Assembly (NCBI GenBank): GCA_018970145.1 | Contig: JAGWWY010000001.1 | Location: 124,001-188,000 of the forward strand | Length of the DNA stretch: 64,000 nt | Direction: 5' to 3' | Origin: Gammaproteobacteria bacterium | GTDB taxonomy: Bacteria; Pseudomonadota; Gammaproteobacteria; Steroidobacterales; Steroidobacteraceae | In this document: positions 27,473 to 38,218 of the stretch, piece after piece | Layout: each line of letters begins with the position of its first letter | How positions within the stretch are numbered: position 1 is the first letter of the stretch | Program-made: the position numbers and the translations under genes | The notes under the pieces: model-generated | The model's database searches: none | Told to the model about the DNA's origin: nothing | Seen by the model: the letters and a program-made list of their open reading frames with translations, nothing else

Positions 27473-30118
27473 TCAGTCGAGTCGCTTGCGCAGCTCGTAT
27501 AGCTGCTCAAGCGCCTCGCGCGGGCTCAAAGAATCCGGGTTCAAAGCGCGTAGCGACTCGATCAACTCTTGCGCGTGTGAGTGGCCCGCAGCGCGTTCCA
27601 TCGAGTCTGGTTGTACTGCATCAGCGCCTGCGGGTGCGAGAGCGAGCTCGCCCTGCGGGCCACCATCGCTGCGCCGCAGGGCTTCGTTCTCAAGCGCGGT
27701 GAGATAGCGCCTCGCGTCCGCTAACACTTCGCGCGGCATACCCGCGAGTTTCGCCACGGCCAAGCCATAGCTGCGATTCGCAGGCCCTGGCTTCACCGCG
27801 TGCATGAAGACGATGCCGTTTCGGTGCTCCGTCGCATCGAGATGCACGTTCGCCACGCCCGGCAGTTCGGCGGCAAGCGCGGTGAGTTCGAAGTAGTGCG
27901 TCGCGAAGAGCGTGAGGGCCCCGACTTTGGAGGCCAGGTGACGTGCCGTGGCCCACGCGAGCGACAGCCCATCGAAAGTGCTCGTGCCGCGCCCGATCTC
28001 ATCCATTAACACCAGACTTCGCGGCGTCGCGTTGTGCAGGATATTGGCCGCTTCGGTCATCTCGACCATGAAGGTGGATCTACCGCCCGAGAGGTCATCG
28101 CCAGCACCGATGCGCGTGAAGATCCGATCGATCGGTCCGAGTAATGCCGAATCGGCAGGCACGAAACTACCCACGTGCGCGAGCAAGGTGATCAACGCCA
28201 CTTGTCGCATGTAGGTGCTCTTGCCGCCCATGTTGGGGCCGGTAATGACGAGCATGCGCGTCATCAAATTTAGATCGATGTCGTTGGGCACGAACGGTGC
28301 GCTTGAGAAGTGCTCGACCACCGGGTGCCTTCCACCGCGAATTTTCAGCACCGGTTGCGTGGTGAACTCGGGGGCGACCCAGCGCAGCGCTTCGGCGCGC
28401 TCGGCGAGGCTCGCGAGCGCATCGAGCTCGGCAATAGCCGATGCCGTCGCTTGCAGATCGGCGAGACTCGTAGCGAGGGACTCGAGCACGGCATCATAGA
28501 GTTCGCGCTCGCGCGCCAAAGATTTTTCGCGTGCACCGAGTACCTTGTCTTCGAAGCTTTTGAGCTCCGGCGTAATGAAGCGCTCCGCATTCTTGACGGT
28601 TTGGCGGCGGATGTAATCGGCGGGCACCGTCTCGGCTTGGCTGCGCGAGATCTCGATGAAGAATCCCTGTACCCGGTTATAACCGAGTTTGAGCTGCGAG
28701 AGCCCGGTGCGCTCGCGCTCACGAGCTTCGAGTTCGAGCAGATAGGCGTCGGTGTCTTGCGAGATTCGGCGCAGTTCGTCGAGTTCGGCATCGTAGCCTT
28801 GGGCAATGACGCCACCTTCGCGAACGAGCGTCGAGGGTTCGAGGTCGATGGCGCATTTGAGCAACGCGAGTTCGCCCTGATGTTCGCCGATGTGATTGCA
28901 TCGATCCACGACGAGCGCCGCGCTCAACGAGCCGAGTGTGGCTCGCACGACGGGCAACGCAGCGAGTGCGACGCGCAGCGCGGTGAGATCGCGTGGACGG
29001 GCGGACTTCAGTGCAACGCGTGCAAGAATACGTTCGATATCGCCGATCGGTGCCAAAGCTTCGCGTAAGGTCAGATGTGCACGCGAGGCGAGCAGCTCGG
29101 CGATGGCTTGGTGACGCTCGCGCAGCAAGCGCTGATCGGTGATCGGCCGATTGAGCAAGCGTCGCAGTGCGCGTGCACCCATTGCCGTCACGGTGGTATC
29201 GAGCAGGGCGAGTAGCGTTGCGTCGTCGCGCCCTTGCACACTGGCGTCGATTTCGAGATGGCGCCGCGTGATGGCATCGAGATGCAGACTCGCGTGTCGA
29301 TCTTCCACGCGCAGCGCGCGCAGATGCGGCAGTGCGGTGCGTTGTGTGTCGCGCACGTAGTGCAACAACGCGCCTGCTGCTGCAACCGCGAGCGGCATCG
29401 CACGCTCACCGCTCGAATCGATCCCAAAGCCCTGCAAATCGAGTGTGCCGAGTTGTTCCGTGAGCAGGCGTTGCGCCGCTTCGAGTTCGAAATGCCAAGG
29501 GGCGCGCCCACGCCAAGCAAGACGGCCGGTGCGCTCGCGCAACCCTGCACCGAGCTCGCCGAGCCATTCTTCCGGAATGAGCAGCTCCGCCGGTTGCAGA
29601 CGCTCGAGTTCGGCCACGAGCGCCGAGTCGCCGTGACCCTCGAGCACCGAGAAACGTCCGGCACCGAGATCGAGCCAGGCCAGACCAAAACCGGCCGCGG
29701 TTGGCAGCACCGCGGCGATCAAGGTCTCGCGCCGCTCATCGAGCAGCGCGGCATCGGTGACGGTGCCTGGCGTGATGATGCGAACCACCGCGCGCTCGAC
29801 CGGACCCTTGCTTTTGGCAGGGTCGCCGATCTGTTCACAGATCGCGACCGATTCGCCCTTGCGCACGAGCCGCGCGAGATAGTTCTCGGCGCTGTGATAG
29901 GGGACTCCCGCCATCGGGATTGGTGCGCCAGCGGATTGGCCGCGTGCGGTGAGGGTGATGTCGAGCAAATGCGCCGCGCGTTTAGCGTCATCGAAAAAGA
30001 GCTCGTAGAAATCGCCCATTCGATAAAACAGCAGCACGTCGGGGTGCTGCGCTTTCAGGCGCAGGTACTGCTGCATCACAGGCGTATGTTCGGCGGTCAT
30101 CCCAACATTATCGTCCAT
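27473..30118 (-). CDS. mutS: DNA mismatch repair protein MutS
   Basis: Recognises mismatches and small loops and starts methyl-directed or strand-directed repair. About 881 residues (E. coli 853). The mismatch-probing Phe lies in [14 protein letters not shown]; the ATPase has Walker [12 protein letters not shown] and [15 protein letters not shown] at 30118 or 30100 are both possible starts; 30118 gives an N-terminus closest in length to E. coli and still leaves room for the divergent pncC promoter. The C-terminal tail [12 protein letters not shown] is the usual tetramerisation region. Confidence 0.96.
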   Translation of the reverse strand: MDDNVGMTAEHTPVMQQYLRLKAQHPDVLLFYRMGDFYELFFDDAKRAAHLLDITLTARGQSAGAPIPMAGVPYHSAENYLARLVRKGESVAICEQIGDPAKSKGPVERAVVRIITPGTVTDAALLDERRETLIAAVLPTAAGFGLAWLDLGAGRFSVLEGHGDSALVAELERLQPAELLIPEEWLGELGAGLRERTGRLAWRGRAPWHFELEAAQRLLTEQLGTLDLQGFGIDSSGERAMPLAVAAAGALLHYVRDTQRTALPHLRALRVEDRHASLHLDAITRRHLEIDASVQGRDDATLLALLDTTVTAMGARALRRLLNRPITDQRLLRERHQAIAELLASRAHLTLREALAPIGDIERILARVALKSARPRDLTALRVALAALPVVRATLGSLSAALVVDRCNHIGEHQGELALLKCAIDLEPSTLVREGGVIAQGYDAELDELRRISQDTDAYLLELEARERERTGLSQLKLGYNRVQGFFIEISRSQAETVPADYIRRQTVKNAERFITPELKSFEDKVLGAREKSLARERELYDAVLESLATSLADLQATASAIAELDALASLAERAEALRWVAPEFTTQPVLKIRGGRHPVVEHFSSAPFVPNDIDLNLMTRMLVITGPNMGGKSTYMRQVALITLLAHVGSFVPADSALLGPIDRIFTRIGAGDDLSGGRSTFMVEMTEAANILHNATPRSLVLMDEIGRGTSTFDGLSLAWATARHLASKVGALTLFATHYFELTALAAELPGVANVHLDATEHRNGIVFMHAVKPGPANRSYGLAVAKLAGMPREVLADARRYLTALENEALRRSDGGPQGELALAPAGADAVQPDSMERAAGHSHAQELIESLRALNPDSLSPREALEQLYELRKRLD

Positions 30119-30134
30119 GCGATACTGCCCCGGC

Positions 30135-30677
30135 ATGGAACCCGCACCCGACAGCCGACCGATCGATCGCACGCTTGATCGCCCGCTCGATCAACTCGTC
30201 CGACGGTTGCGCGCTGAGGCGCTCACCGTGGCGTCGGCTGAATCTTGCACGGGCGGCTGGCTCGCCAAGGTGCTCACCGATCGCGCCGGCTCCTCGGCTT
30301 GGATGCTCGCCGGTTGGGTGGTCTACAGCAACGAGTCGAAGCAGCGTGAGCTTGCCGTGCCCGCCAAGTCGCTTCACCAACATGGCGCGGTCAGTGTGGA
30401 GGTCGCAGCGGCGCTTGCGCGCGCCGCGCGCCAGCGCAGCGGTGCAGATTTGGCGGTCGCGATCAGCGGCATCGCTGGGCCCGGTGGCGCCGCGCCCGGC
30501 AAGCCGGTCGGCACAGTTTGCTTCGGATTCGCCCGCAAACACGGTCGCGGCTCAGTGGTTGAGACGGTGACGAAACGGTTCCGCGGAGATCGTGATGCCG
30601 TGCGTCGTGCCGCCGTGCGCTACGCGCTCACGGGTTTATACAGTATGGCCTCCAAAGGCTCCCTGTATAGCCAATGA
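30135..30677 (+). CDS. pncC: Nicotinamide-nucleotide amidase PncC (CinA C-terminal family)
   Basis: Deamidates NMN to nicotinic acid mononucleotide in the pyridine nucleotide cycle. The 180-residue stand-alone CinA-C domain has the catalytic segment [10 protein letters not shown], then [10 protein letters not shown] and [20 protein letters not shown]. It is divergent from mutS and precedes recA, the common gammaproteobacterial order. An earlier in-frame ATG (30117) would overlap the mutS start. An inverted repeat lies over its last codons. Confidence 0.94.
   Translation: MEPAPDSRPIDRTLDRPLDQLVRRLRAEALTVASAESCTGGWLAKVLTDRAGSSAWMLAGWVVYSNESKQRELAVPAKSLHQHGAVSVEVAAALARAARQRSGADLAVAISGIAGPGGAAPGKPVGTVCFGFARKHGRGSVVETVTKRFRGDRDAVRRAAVRYALTGLYSMASKGSLYSQ
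30637..30669. repeat. Inverted repeat TATACAG-N19-CTGTATA before recA
   Basis: Perfect 7-bp arms at 30637-30643 and 30663-30669, with a nested GCC/GGC pair between them. Each arm equals one half-site of the E. coli LexA box, but the two are in the opposite order (TATACAG first) and further apart. It lies at the end of pncC, about 125 bp before recA. It could be a split operator or an RNA hairpin; no T-run follows, so it is not a typical terminator. Confidence 0.5.
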
Positions 30678-30792
30678 ACGCCTCGTGAAATAACGCGGTT
30701 CAGCGACTTTTTCGGCTGATTCCACGCAGTTTGCTGTGGGATAATTTGGGCACTTTCTCACTCTTTCCCGCCCACCTTTTTTCGGGGATCTC

Positions 30793-31821
30793 ATGGACGA
30801 CAATCGCAAAAAAGCCCTCACCGCGGCGCTCGGTCAAATCGAAAAACAATTCGGCAAGGGCTCGGTCATGCGTCTTGGCGACGCAGCCGCCTCCTACGAT
30901 GTCGAGGCAGTCTCAACTGGCTCGCTCGGTCTCGACATTGCCCTTGGCATCGGCGGATTGCCGCGCGGTCGCGTCGTCGAAATCTACGGTCCGGAGTCCT
31001 CCGGCAAAACCACGCTCACGCTCGAAGTCATCGCCGAGATCCAGCGTAATGGTGGCACAGCCGCTTTCGTCGATGCCGAACACGCGCTCGATCCGGCCTA
31101 CGCCGAAAAACTCGGCGTCAACGTCAACGATCTTCTGGTCTCACAGCCGGATACCGGCGAGCAGGCCCTCGAGATCACCGACATGCTCGTTCGCTCGGGT
31201 GCGGTCGATGTCGTCGTCGTTGACTCGGTCGCGGCGCTGACCCCGAAGGCGGAAATCGAAGGCGAGATGGGCGAACTGCAGGTCGGCTTGCACGCCCGCC
31301 TCATGTCGCAGGCGCTGCGCAAGCTCACCGGTAACATCAAGCGCTCGAACACGATCGTCATCTTCATCAACCAGATCCGTCTCAAGATCGGTGTGATGTT
31401 CGGTAACCCCGAAACCACCACCGGCGGTAACGCCCTGAAGTTCTACTCCTCCGTCCGGCTCGACATCCGCCGCATCGGCGCGATCAAAAACGGCGAAGAA
31501 GTCATCGGTAACCAGACCCGCGTCAAGGTGGTCAAGAACAAGGTTGCGCCGCCGTTCCGCGAAGCCGAGTTCGAAATCATGTACGGCCAAGGCATCTCAC
31601 GCGAAGGCGAAATCATCGAGCTCGGTGTTGCGCACAACTTCATCGAGAAGTCCGGCTCGTGGTACGCCTACAAGGGCGAGCGCATCGGTCAGGGCAAGGA
31701 AAACGCCCGTGAGTTCCTCAAGACCCACCCCGATATCGCCCGCGATGTCGAAGCGCAGATTCGCGCCAAGTTGCTGGTGAAACCCGCCAAGGCGGGTGCT
31801 GCGGCTGAGGCGCCAGAGTAA
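30793..31821 (+). CDS. recA: Recombinase RecA
   Basis: Strand-exchange protein and co-protease for LexA. 342 residues, with Walker [10 protein letters not shown], Walker [13 protein letters not shown] and the loop L2 segment with [29 protein letters not shown] hexamer at 30740-30745 is a possible -10 element. recX follows after 17 bp. Confidence 0.99.
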   Translation: MDDNRKKALTAALGQIEKQFGKGSVMRLGDAAASYDVEAVSTGSLGLDIALGIGGLPRGRVVEIYGPESSGKTTLTLEVIAEIQRNGGTAAFVDAEHALDPAYAEKLGVNVNDLLVSQPDTGEQALEITDMLVRSGAVDVVVVDSVAALTPKAEIEGEMGELQVGLHARLMSQALRKLTGNIKRSNTIVIFINQIRLKIGVMFGNPETTTGGNALKFYSSVRLDIRRIGAIKNGEEVIGNQTRVKVVKNKVAPPFREAEFEIMYGQGISREGEIIELGVAHNFIEKSGSWYAYKGERIGQGKENAREFLKTHPDIARDVEAQIRAKLLVKPAKAGAAAEAPE

Positions 31822-31838
31822 GTCTGACCTCGCCTCAC

Positions 31839-32333
31839 GTGATCTCACGCGCTGGCTTTCGTCACGCCGCGCCGGAACAGCCGGGGAATCCGGAGTCCGC
31901 GCGGCGTTATGCCTTGGGCTTGCTCGCGCGTCGGGATTTCGGCTCCACCGAGCTCGTCAACAAGCTCACCGTGAAGGGCTATACGGTCGAGGCGGCAGCC
32001 GAGGCGGTCGCGGCCTTGCAGGCCGAGCGGCTCCTCGATGACGCTCGAAGCCTTGAGGCCTTCGTGCGCGCTCATGCGGCGCGGGGGCAAGGCCCAATGC
32101 GAATCCGCCAGGAACTCGCGACGCGCGGCTTTCTGGCATCCGATATCGAGGCCGCTCTCGAGTCAGGCCCGGATTTCGTCACGATTTGCCGCGAGGTCCG
32201 GCAGCGTAAGTTCGGCGCCCAGCCGCCCGGCAGTTGGGCGGAGAGGGGCAAGCAGATGAGATTTTTGCAGTATCGGGGCTTTTCATCGGATCATATCCGG
32301 CTGGCACTGGGCCAGGACCCCGAAGACCTCTGA
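31839..32333 (+). CDS. recX: Regulatory protein RecX
   Basis: Modulates RecA filaments by direct binding. 164 residues made of RecX helical repeats: [20 protein letters not shown], then [20 protein letters not shown] and the C-terminal [17 protein letters not shown]. The start is GTG at 31839, just after recA; alaS begins 10 bp downstream. recA-recX-alaS-csrA is the usual order. Confidence 0.93.
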   Translation: MISRAGFRHAAPEQPGNPESARRYALGLLARRDFGSTELVNKLTVKGYTVEAAAEAVAALQAERLLDDARSLEAFVRAHAARGQGPMRIRQELATRGFLASDIEAALESGPDFVTICREVRQRKFGAQPPGSWAERGKQMRFLQYRGFSSDHIRLALGQDPEDL

Positions 32334-32343
32334 AAAACCTCGC

Positions 32344-35004
32344 ATGACTCCGCCGACACCGCAGGGCAAGCCGCCCTACCTGAGCGCCGCCGATGTGCGC
32401 CGCGCCTTCCTCGAATTCTTCCAGAGCCGTGGCCACGCCATCGTCGCCTCGAGCTCGCTGGTACCGGGGAACGACCCGACGCTGCTCTTCACCAACGCCG
32501 GGATGGTGCAGTTCAAGGATGTGTTCCTTGGCAAAGACAAGCGCGACTACGTACGCGCGACCTCCTCGCAGCGTTGCGTGCGCGCCGGAGGCAAGCACAA
32601 CGATCTCGAGAACGTGGGTTACACCGCCCGTCATCACACCTTTTTCGAGATGCTCGGCAACTTCTCCTTCGGCGATTACTTCAAGCGCGATGCGATCCGC
32701 CACGCTTGGGATTTCATCACCGGCACCTTGCAGCTCGACCCGAATCGTCTATGGGTCACCGTCTTCAAAGACGATGACGAAGCGGCCGATATTTGGCTCA
32801 AAGAAATCGGCATCTCGCCGCAGCGCTTTTCGCGTATGGGCGAGAAATCGAATTTCTGGGCGATGGGTGACACGGGCCCGTGCGGTCCCTGTACCGAGAT
32901 TTTCTATGACCACGGCGAACACATCGCGGGTGGCCCCCCGGGCTCGCCGGATGAAGATGGCGATCGTTATGTCGAGGTTTGGAACCTCGTGTTCATGCAG
33001 TACGATCGCGCACCCGATGGGACGCTGACGCCGCTGCCGAAGCCCTCGGTCGACACGGGCGCGGGTCTCGAACGCCTCTCGGCGGTGATGCAGGGCGTCA
33101 CCAACAACTACGACATTGATCTCTTCCGCAAGATCGTGCAGGCCGCCGCTCAGCTCGCCGGCACCGAAGATCTGACCAATCCCTCACTGCGAGTCATCGC
33201 AGATCACATCCGCGCTTGCACCTTCCTCATCGTCGATGGCGTGTTGCCCTCGAACGAGGGGCGCGGTTATGTGCTACGGCGCATCATCCGCCGAGCCATT
33301 CGCCACGGCCACAAGCTCGGTATCACCGGTGCGTTCTTCCATAAGCTCGTCTCGGTGCTCGAAGAGCAGATGGGCGAGGCCTATCCGGAACTGCGCAAGG
33401 GTGCCGCTCAAGCCACGCGCGTGCTAATGCAGGAAGAGGAGCGCTTCGCTGAAACGCTCACCACCGGTATGAGTCTGCTCACTGCAGCGCTCGATGGGCT
33501 CAAGGGCAAGGTGCTCGACGGAGAGACGGTGTTCCGGCTGTACGATACCTACGGATTCCCGGCGGACCTCACGGCCGATGTGGCGCGCGAGCGCGGCTAC
33601 ACCATCGACAGCGCGGGCTTTGAGGTTGCGATGGAATCGCAGCGTGAGCGCGCGCGTGCGGCGAGTCGATTTGGCGTCGACCTGCGAGCGGGCACGCAGC
33701 TTGATCTGCAAACGACGTTTTGTGGTTACGCCGCGCTCGAGGGGGAGGCGAAGATCGTGGCCCTGCTACGCGGTGGCGAGCGGGTGGCCGAGTTGCGCGC
33801 CGGCGAGCAGGGCGAGGTCATCCTCGAGAGCACGCCGTTCTATGCTGAATCTGGCGGTCAGGTTGGCGATGCGGGCGCGCTGCTCTCGGTTGTTGGCGCA
33901 GAGGTGCATTTTCTCGTCGAAGACACCCAGAAGCGCGGCACAGGCGGTGCGCACTCGCACATCGGCACCGTAGCGGCGGGTTCGGCCGCGCTGCACGAGG
34001 GTATGACCCTGCGTGCGTCGGTCGATGCCAAGCTGCGCGGCGCCACGGCTCTCAACCATTCGGCGACACATCTTCTGCACGCAGCACTACGCGAAGAACT
34101 GGGCGACCATGTTCAGCAGAGGGGTTCGCTCGTGGCGCCGGATCGACTGCGCTTCGATTTCGCGCACTTCGAAGCCGTGAGCAGCGAACAACTGCAGCGT
34201 ATCGAGCGGCGGGTAAACGAGCAGATTCGGCGTAACGCGAGCGCCGAGACGCGTGAGATGTCGTACGACGAGGCGGTTGCTGCAGGCGCCATGGCGCTGT
34301 TCGGTGAGAAATACGGCTCGAGCGTGCGCGTACTGCGTATCGGTGAGTTTTCGATGGAGCTCTGCGGTGGTACGCACGTCGGTCGTGCGGGTGATATTGG
34401 GCTATTCAAGATTTTGTCTGAGAGCGGTGTCGCCGCGGGTGTTCGTCGTATCGAGGCAGTCACCGGCGAGGGTGCGCTGCGTCTGGTCGAGTCGCAGGAG
34501 TCGGTGGTCCGCGAAGTTGCGGGATTGCTGCGCGGCACGCGCGATGAGATCGCGCAAAAGGTGCGCGACGCACTCGATCGAATCCGCCAACTCGACAAAG
34601 AAAATCGTCAGCTGCGCGAAAAGCTCGCCTCGGGCCAGGGTACCGATCTGGCCGCTTCGGCCGTCGAGGTTGCGGGTTTGCAGGTGGTGGCGACCCAGGT
34701 GGACGGAGCGGACGCCAATGCACTACGCACGGCAGTCGATCAGCTCAAAGATCGCCTGAAACAAGCGGTGATCGTGTTGGCTTCGGTCACGTCTGAGGGA
34801 AAAGTCGTACTTGTCGCCGGTGTGACCGCAGCGGAGACGAACCGTATCAAGGCTGGCGAAATCGTGGGCTATGTCGCCTCCCAAGTCGGAGGTCGTGGCG
34901 GTGGTCGAGCGGATTTCGCCCAAGCGGGTGGCACCGAGGCTGCCAAGTTGCCTGAGGCATTGAGCGGCGTGGTGGTTTTTGTCCGTCAAAAATTAGGCGG
35001 CTGA
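32344..35004 (+). CDS. alaS: Alanyl-tRNA synthetase
   Basis: Charges tRNA-Ala and edits Ser/Gly misacylation. 886 residues: class II catalytic core with [18 protein letters not shown], a tRNA-recognition helical domain, an editing domain with the zinc motif [11 protein letters not shown] and CGGTHVG, and the C-terminal C-Ala domain ([15 protein letters not shown]). Complete and unremarkable. Confidence 0.98.
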   Translation: MTPPTPQGKPPYLSAADVRRAFLEFFQSRGHAIVASSSLVPGNDPTLLFTNAGMVQFKDVFLGKDKRDYVRATSSQRCVRAGGKHNDLENVGYTARHHTFFEMLGNFSFGDYFKRDAIRHAWDFITGTLQLDPNRLWVTVFKDDDEAADIWLKEIGISPQRFSRMGEKSNFWAMGDTGPCGPCTEIFYDHGEHIAGGPPGSPDEDGDRYVEVWNLVFMQYDRAPDGTLTPLPKPSVDTGAGLERLSAVMQGVTNNYDIDLFRKIVQAAAQLAGTEDLTNPSLRVIADHIRACTFLIVDGVLPSNEGRGYVLRRIIRRAIRHGHKLGITGAFFHKLVSVLEEQMGEAYPELRKGAAQATRVLMQEEERFAETLTTGMSLLTAALDGLKGKVLDGETVFRLYDTYGFPADLTADVARERGYTIDSAGFEVAMESQRERARAASRFGVDLRAGTQLDLQTTFCGYAALEGEAKIVALLRGGERVAELRAGEQGEVILESTPFYAESGGQVGDAGALLSVVGAEVHFLVEDTQKRGTGGAHSHIGTVAAGSAALHEGMTLRASVDAKLRGATALNHSATHLLHAALREELGDHVQQRGSLVAPDRLRFDFAHFEAVSSEQLQRIERRVNEQIRRNASAETREMSYDEAVAAGAMALFGEKYGSSVRVLRIGEFSMELCGGTHVGRAGDIGLFKILSESGVAAGVRRIEAVTGEGALRLVESQESVVREVAGLLRGTRDEIAQKVRDALDRIRQLDKENRQLREKLASGQGTDLAASAVEVAGLQVVATQVDGADANALRTAVDQLKDRLKQAVIVLASVTSEGKVVLVAGVTAAETNRIKAGEIVGYVASQVGGRGGGRADFAQAGGTEAAKLPEALSGVVVFVRQKLGG

Positions 35005-35174
35005 CACTTTTCCGTAAAGTAGATCGGACGTTCTGGACGACTCCGACAGATTTATTTATTGTTGTGCGCAAAGCGCCCACTCTCACGGAAGAGTTGCGCG
35101 CCGGCGGGGCCTTCACAGGGGGTGAGGTTCTCGGAACCGGCGGTCTGCAGTAGAAGCGCTTGTGGGGTACAACT

Positions 35175-35384
35175 ATGCTGATACTCACCAGACGTGTCGG
35201 GGAAACCGTCATGATCGGTCACGAGGTGTCGGTCACCGTGCTCGGCGTCAAGGGCAATCAGGTGCGCGTGGGTATCAACGCGCCGAAGAATGTCGCCGTG
35301 CACCGTGAGGAGATCTTCGATCGCATCAAGTCCGAAGATGGAAGCTCAGAGCAAGGGGAAGCGCCGCAGGGCATGCGAGCCTGA
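35175..35384 (+). CDS. csrA: Carbon storage regulator CsrA
   Basis: Dimeric RNA-binding protein that controls translation and stability of many mRNAs at GGA-containing hairpins. 69 residues with the family start [15 protein letters not shown] and the RNA-contact segment [15 protein letters not shown] at 35175 is the family start; the upstream frame to 35160 is ignored. The 170-bp gap after alaS probably contains its promoter. tRNA-Ser follows 64 bp downstream, as in E. coli. Confidence 0.96.
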   Translation: MLILTRRVGETVMIGHEVSVTVLGVKGNQVRVGINAPKNVAVHREEIFDRIKSEDGSSEQGEAPQGMRA

Positions 35385-35448
35385 CGGCGGCTGCCAAGCC
35401 CGCTTTGACCTGCCGAGGCTCCGGGCCGTATCATCGCTCCGCGCAAGC

Positions 35449-35539
35449 GGAGAGATGGCCGAGTGGTCGAAGGCGCGCCCCTGCTAAGGGCGTAAGGGCC
35501 AAAAGCCCTTCGAGGGTTCGAATCCCTCTCTCTCCGCCA
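35449..35539 (+). tRNA. tRNA-Ser (anticodon GCU)
   Basis: 91 nt including the encoded CCA. Acceptor stem GGAGAGA pairs with TCTCTCC; anticodon loop CTGCTAA gives GCU (reads AGC/AGU); a long variable arm is present, as in serine tRNAs; T-arm GAGGG-TTCGAAT-CCCTC. It follows csrA as serV does in E. coli. Confidence 0.96.
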
Positions 35540-35547
35540 GTTCTTGT
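35535..35547 (+). repeat. Direct repeat CGCCAGTTCTTGT, copy 1 (3' end and flank of tRNA-Ser)
   Basis: Identical 13-bp sequence also at 63183-63195, at the 3' end and flank of tRNA-Arg. Five bases are shared tRNA end (CGCCA); the eight bases beyond are not expected to match by chance. Possible attachment-site core. Confidence 0.8.
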
Positions 35548-36153
35548 GTTAAGCGCTTGATTTCGTTGGATTTTATCCCGCGTCACCAAGCCTAGCCAAC
35601 CTGCTAGCCAACAATTTTTTTTCACACGCCACGGGCGTTTATATATACGTGGCGCTCAATCTCCATTATCGGTGGCGTCGCGGCTCAGTTATTGAGAGCC
35701 GAAGTTCATTCTCCGCCCGATGTTGGCGCAGTTCCAGTGTAGGTGTGGCGGCCGGTCCCGCATCGTTGACCCCCACCCCCGGGGCACCCCCCCGTTTCAG
35801 TTTAGGAGTCCCGCCAGTTACGACTTGCACCTGGGCTTTGACAAATCAGCCCTGCTATTTCAGTGATTTGATTCGGTGACGCAACGTTTGATCGATGGTG
35901 CGACATTGCTCGCCCGAGTGAGTGTTCGAATCTTGCTCGCTCCGCCATTTCCTCGATCACGAACTGGCTCAGCGGAAATTGAGACCGCTCGGAAACACCT
36001 TAAATTGCAGCACTTCGCGACAGGGCTCTGGACTGCGGTCCGGCCCAAAACTTCCGAAAAGCCGTCTCAGAGCCGTTTCGTCTCACAACCTCGGGACTTT
36101 GTAGGGGTGAGGTCCGGCGGCGCAGGTCACTTGGTTACGACTTTTCTTCGGCA
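35540..36153. other. 614-bp stretch without a credible gene at the tRNA-proximal end of the island
   Basis: No reading frame here looks like a real protein. It contains a short direct repeat (CTAGCCAAC twice, near 35590-35610), an AT-rich stretch (TTTATATATACGT), a C-rich run (CCCCCACCCCCGGGG near 35770) and a tRNA-3'-like fragment at 35916-35947. It looks like decayed integration debris between the tRNA and the first island operon. Confidence 0.6.
35916..35947 (+). other. tRNA 3'-end-like fragment / hairpin
   Basis: Contains TTCGAATC, then 8 bases, then TCCGCCA, with the same spacing as in the T-loop-to-CCA part of tRNA-Ser 400 bp upstream. The T stem does not pair well and no 5' half is present. 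GAGTGAG (35916-35922) can pair with CTCGCTC (35936-35942). It is either a degenerate tRNA end left by an integration event or an unrelated hairpin. Confidence 0.4.
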
Positions 36154-36187
36154 GTGACAGCTTGGCGAAAGCTTGCTTCGGCAATGT
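36154..36187 (+). promoter_or_regulatory. Weak copy of the island operator/promoter (site E)
   Basis: GTGACAGCTTGGCGAAAG at 36154-36171 matches GACAG-N6-GACAG with one change (GAAAG). Ten bases later CAATGT (36182-36187) has A2 and T6 of a -10 element. A transcript would start near 36194, just before the ATG at 36198. Confidence 0.45.
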
Positions 36188-36197
36188 GATGCCACCG

Positions 36198-36737
36198 ATG
36201 TCTCTCTATCGAAGGGTGTTCGACATCATCAGGCATTTCGTCATATCAGCGAGCCTCGCTGCATCGCTCTGGGCAACGAGCGCGGCTACCGCCGAGAAAA
36301 ACTGGACACCGCCCGGTTACAGAATCCACGGGCAGATTCTCAGCGATGAGTCGATGAGCGCCAACCCGGATCCGCTAAGCATCGCCCTGCATGGTGTTCC
36401 GCCGGACCTCACCGGTGTCTACACGATGTTCGCAGGCTCCTTTCCCGAGCGCATCGGCAATGCAGACGATCCCGACGATATCGACGTCATCCGCAAGGGC
36501 ATCACCATCGTTGATCCCCGCTGGAATCGCGTCAACGACAGCACGCCGAAGTTTGTCGTCCTCTCACCGATGCGCAATACGGTCGGGGAGAACATCGGCC
36601 TCGTGGTTTGCGCCTTCAAGGTCGCCGAGCGCGCCAATCGTCATGAGCGTCGGCTATTCAACAGAGCCCTGAAGCTGCGCGATGCGCTGGCTCGGCGCAT
36701 CCCAAGCTATGCAGCGCTATTTGCCGAGGCAAAGTAA
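36198..36737 (+). CDS. Exported protein of unknown function
   Basis: 179 residues with a clear signal peptide (SLYRRVFDIIRHFVISAS, cleavage probably after TAATAE or before it), then a soluble domain of about 145 residues. I do not recognise the family. Visible features are a region rich in Asp and Pro (IGNADDPDDIDVI) and a basic C-terminal helix (ERANRHERRLFNRALKLRD). Upstream in-frame starts at 36162 and 36189 are possible; I prefer 36198 because it fits the predicted transcript start. It heads an operon with a small exported protein, a PstS-like protein and a phosphatase. Confidence 0.65.
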   Translation: MSLYRRVFDIIRHFVISASLAASLWATSAATAEKNWTPPGYRIHGQILSDESMSANPDPLSIALHGVPPDLTGVYTMFAGSFPERIGNADDPDDIDVIRKGITIVDPRWNRVNDSTPKFVVLSPMRNTVGENIGLVVCAFKVAERANRHERRLFNRALKLRDALARRIPSYAALFAEAK

Positions 36738-36760
36738 TTGACCACACTCCGGAGTGCTTC

Positions 36761-36964
36761 GTGAACAAAATATCTGCTGCGATTATCACGTCCATTGCAT
36801 CTCTCATGGCGGCCGTGGCCACTTACGCGATGGATACGGGTCCGACCATTGTCCCGTTCAAGACCGAGAGGGTGTCCCTGCCGGGCGAGGGCCAGAGAAT
36901 CATCGCCGAGGGATCGCTCGGTTACTTGCCATTGTCGGCCAAAGACCGCGAGGTCGAGTTGTGA
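36761..36964 (+). CDS. Small exported peptide, unknown function
   Basis: 67 residues: a signal peptide (NKISAAIITSIASLMAAVA, ending TYAMD) followed by only about 44 mature residues. The start is GTG at 36761, with GGAG 8 bases upstream. No family recognised. The gaps to its neighbours are 23 and 22 bp, so it is probably translated within the same operon. Confidence 0.55.
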   Translation: MNKISAAIITSIASLMAAVATYAMDTGPTIVPFKTERVSLPGEGQRIIAEGSLGYLPLSAKDREVEL

Positions 36965-36986
36965 CAATTCCAACAGGAGCCTGTCG

Positions 36987-38189
36987 ATGAGAATCCTTGA
37001 GGGCTTTTCGATAAATCGTCGCCTGCATCCGGTCGCGGTGCTTTTCATCTGCAGCGCCGTCGCGTCCGCCGATAACGACCATTCGCAAGACGCTGCGAGT
37101 TTGCACGCCGCATCCGGGCCATCGACCATGGTCGAATGGGTGATCCCCGCGCTGAAGACCAATGTTCCGCAAACAGCCGAGCAGGCCGAGGCAGCGCGAC
37201 TTCGTGGGCGCGAACTTCCGCCACCCGAGGTGCTGCAGCCGGTGCTCGATCGGGCTCTGCCTGCTTACGTACCACGATCGGGTGTGGTTCTTGAGGGGGC
37301 GTTTACCGGCAGTGCATCGGATGTGTTGGTGGTGCTCGCCGAGCGACTGTTCGAAAGATTCAGAACCTTTCACCCGCGGGTCCGTTTCAGCATCTCGCCA
37401 CCCTACGCCGGTAGTTTCGGTGCCGTGGAGCTTGTCCGACAAACGATCGATTTCGTGTTCGTGTCGAGAGAACTGCGTCCCGTCGATATCGCTGATTTCA
37501 GGGCCAAGTTCTCTTATGACCCGCTGAGCATCCCGATTCTCGGGGGCTCCTATCGTCATTTCGGTGCACTCGATGCTGTTGGATTTTTCGTTCACAAAGA
37601 TAACCCGATTGAGTTCATCACCTTTGATCAGATCGACGCCCTGTATTCCTCGACTCTGCTGCGGACCGGAAAACCTGCCCGAACCTGGGGAGATCTTGGC
37701 CTCGGCGGCGAATGGGCGGGGAAAACGGTCAATCTCTATGGCATCAAGCCATGGAACGGATTCGAGGAGTTCATCAGGCAGCGAATCCTCAGCAAGGATG
37801 GACGGCGCGGCGAATGGCGAGAAGGCATCACCTTCGAGAAAACCGTCTTTCCGATGGCAAGGCACGTGGCAGATGATCCTCGAGGGCTCGGTTATTCGGG
37901 CATCGCTTACATCGATGCACCTGTAAAAATGATTCCCATAGTCGCATCGCCGGGCGATTTACCGCAGGCTGCAACCTACGAGAACGTGGCTCTTGCCACG
38001 TATCCTCTGAGTCGGCTCATTTACTTCAACGTCAATAAAAAACCTGGTGAAGCGCTGCCTGCTGCATTGGAGGAGTTCATCCGCTTCGTGCTCAGTCGGG
38101 AGGGTCAGCAGGTGGTACTCGACCACGCGCGATACCTCCCCCTTCGCGAGTGGCAGGCAGCGGACTCCCGAAAACTGCTCGAGCCATGA
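36987..38189 (+). CDS. PstS-like phosphate-type periplasmic binding protein
   Basis: 400 residues. A signal peptide (PVAVLFICSAVASA) is followed by about 80 residues of linker and a PBP-like domain of the phosphate/sulfate type: GAFTGSASDVLVVLAERLFERF, then IDFVFVSRELRP, PIEFITFDQIDALYSS, RTWGDLGLGGEWAGK, YIDAPVKMIPIV and the C-terminal FIRFVLSREGQQVV. The classic SGSG phosphate loop is not intact, so the ligand may differ. The start is ATG at 36987 with AGGAG upstream. No pstC, pstA or pstB is nearby; it lies next to a phosphatase and a TonB receptor instead. Confidence 0.8.
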   Translation: MRILEGFSINRRLHPVAVLFICSAVASADNDHSQDAASLHAASGPSTMVEWVIPALKTNVPQTAEQAEAARLRGRELPPPEVLQPVLDRALPAYVPRSGVVLEGAFTGSASDVLVVLAERLFERFRTFHPRVRFSISPPYAGSFGAVELVRQTIDFVFVSRELRPVDIADFRAKFSYDPLSIPILGGSYRHFGALDAVGFFVHKDNPIEFITFDQIDALYSSTLLRTGKPARTWGDLGLGGEWAGKTVNLYGIKPWNGFEEFIRQRILSKDGRRGEWREGITFEKTVFPMARHVADDPRGLGYSGIAYIDAPVKMIPIVASPGDLPQAATYENVALATYPLSRLIYFNVNKKPGEALPAALEEFIRFVLSREGQQVVLDHARYLPLREWQAADSRKLLEP

Positions 38190-38218
38190 GCAACTCCCTA
38201 CCCAATAGAGAAAAAGCC

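Noticed and set aside
35431-36157. Short frames around and after tRNA-Ser (35431-35625, 35649-35879, 35860-36048, 35876-36157)
   Set aside because: Two are antisense to tRNA or tRNA-like sequence, and the others have low-complexity composition and no ribosome-binding site.
36900-37865. 321-codon minus-strand frame
   Set aside because: Antisense to the PstS-like gene, which has a signal peptide, ribosome-binding site and recognisable fold.
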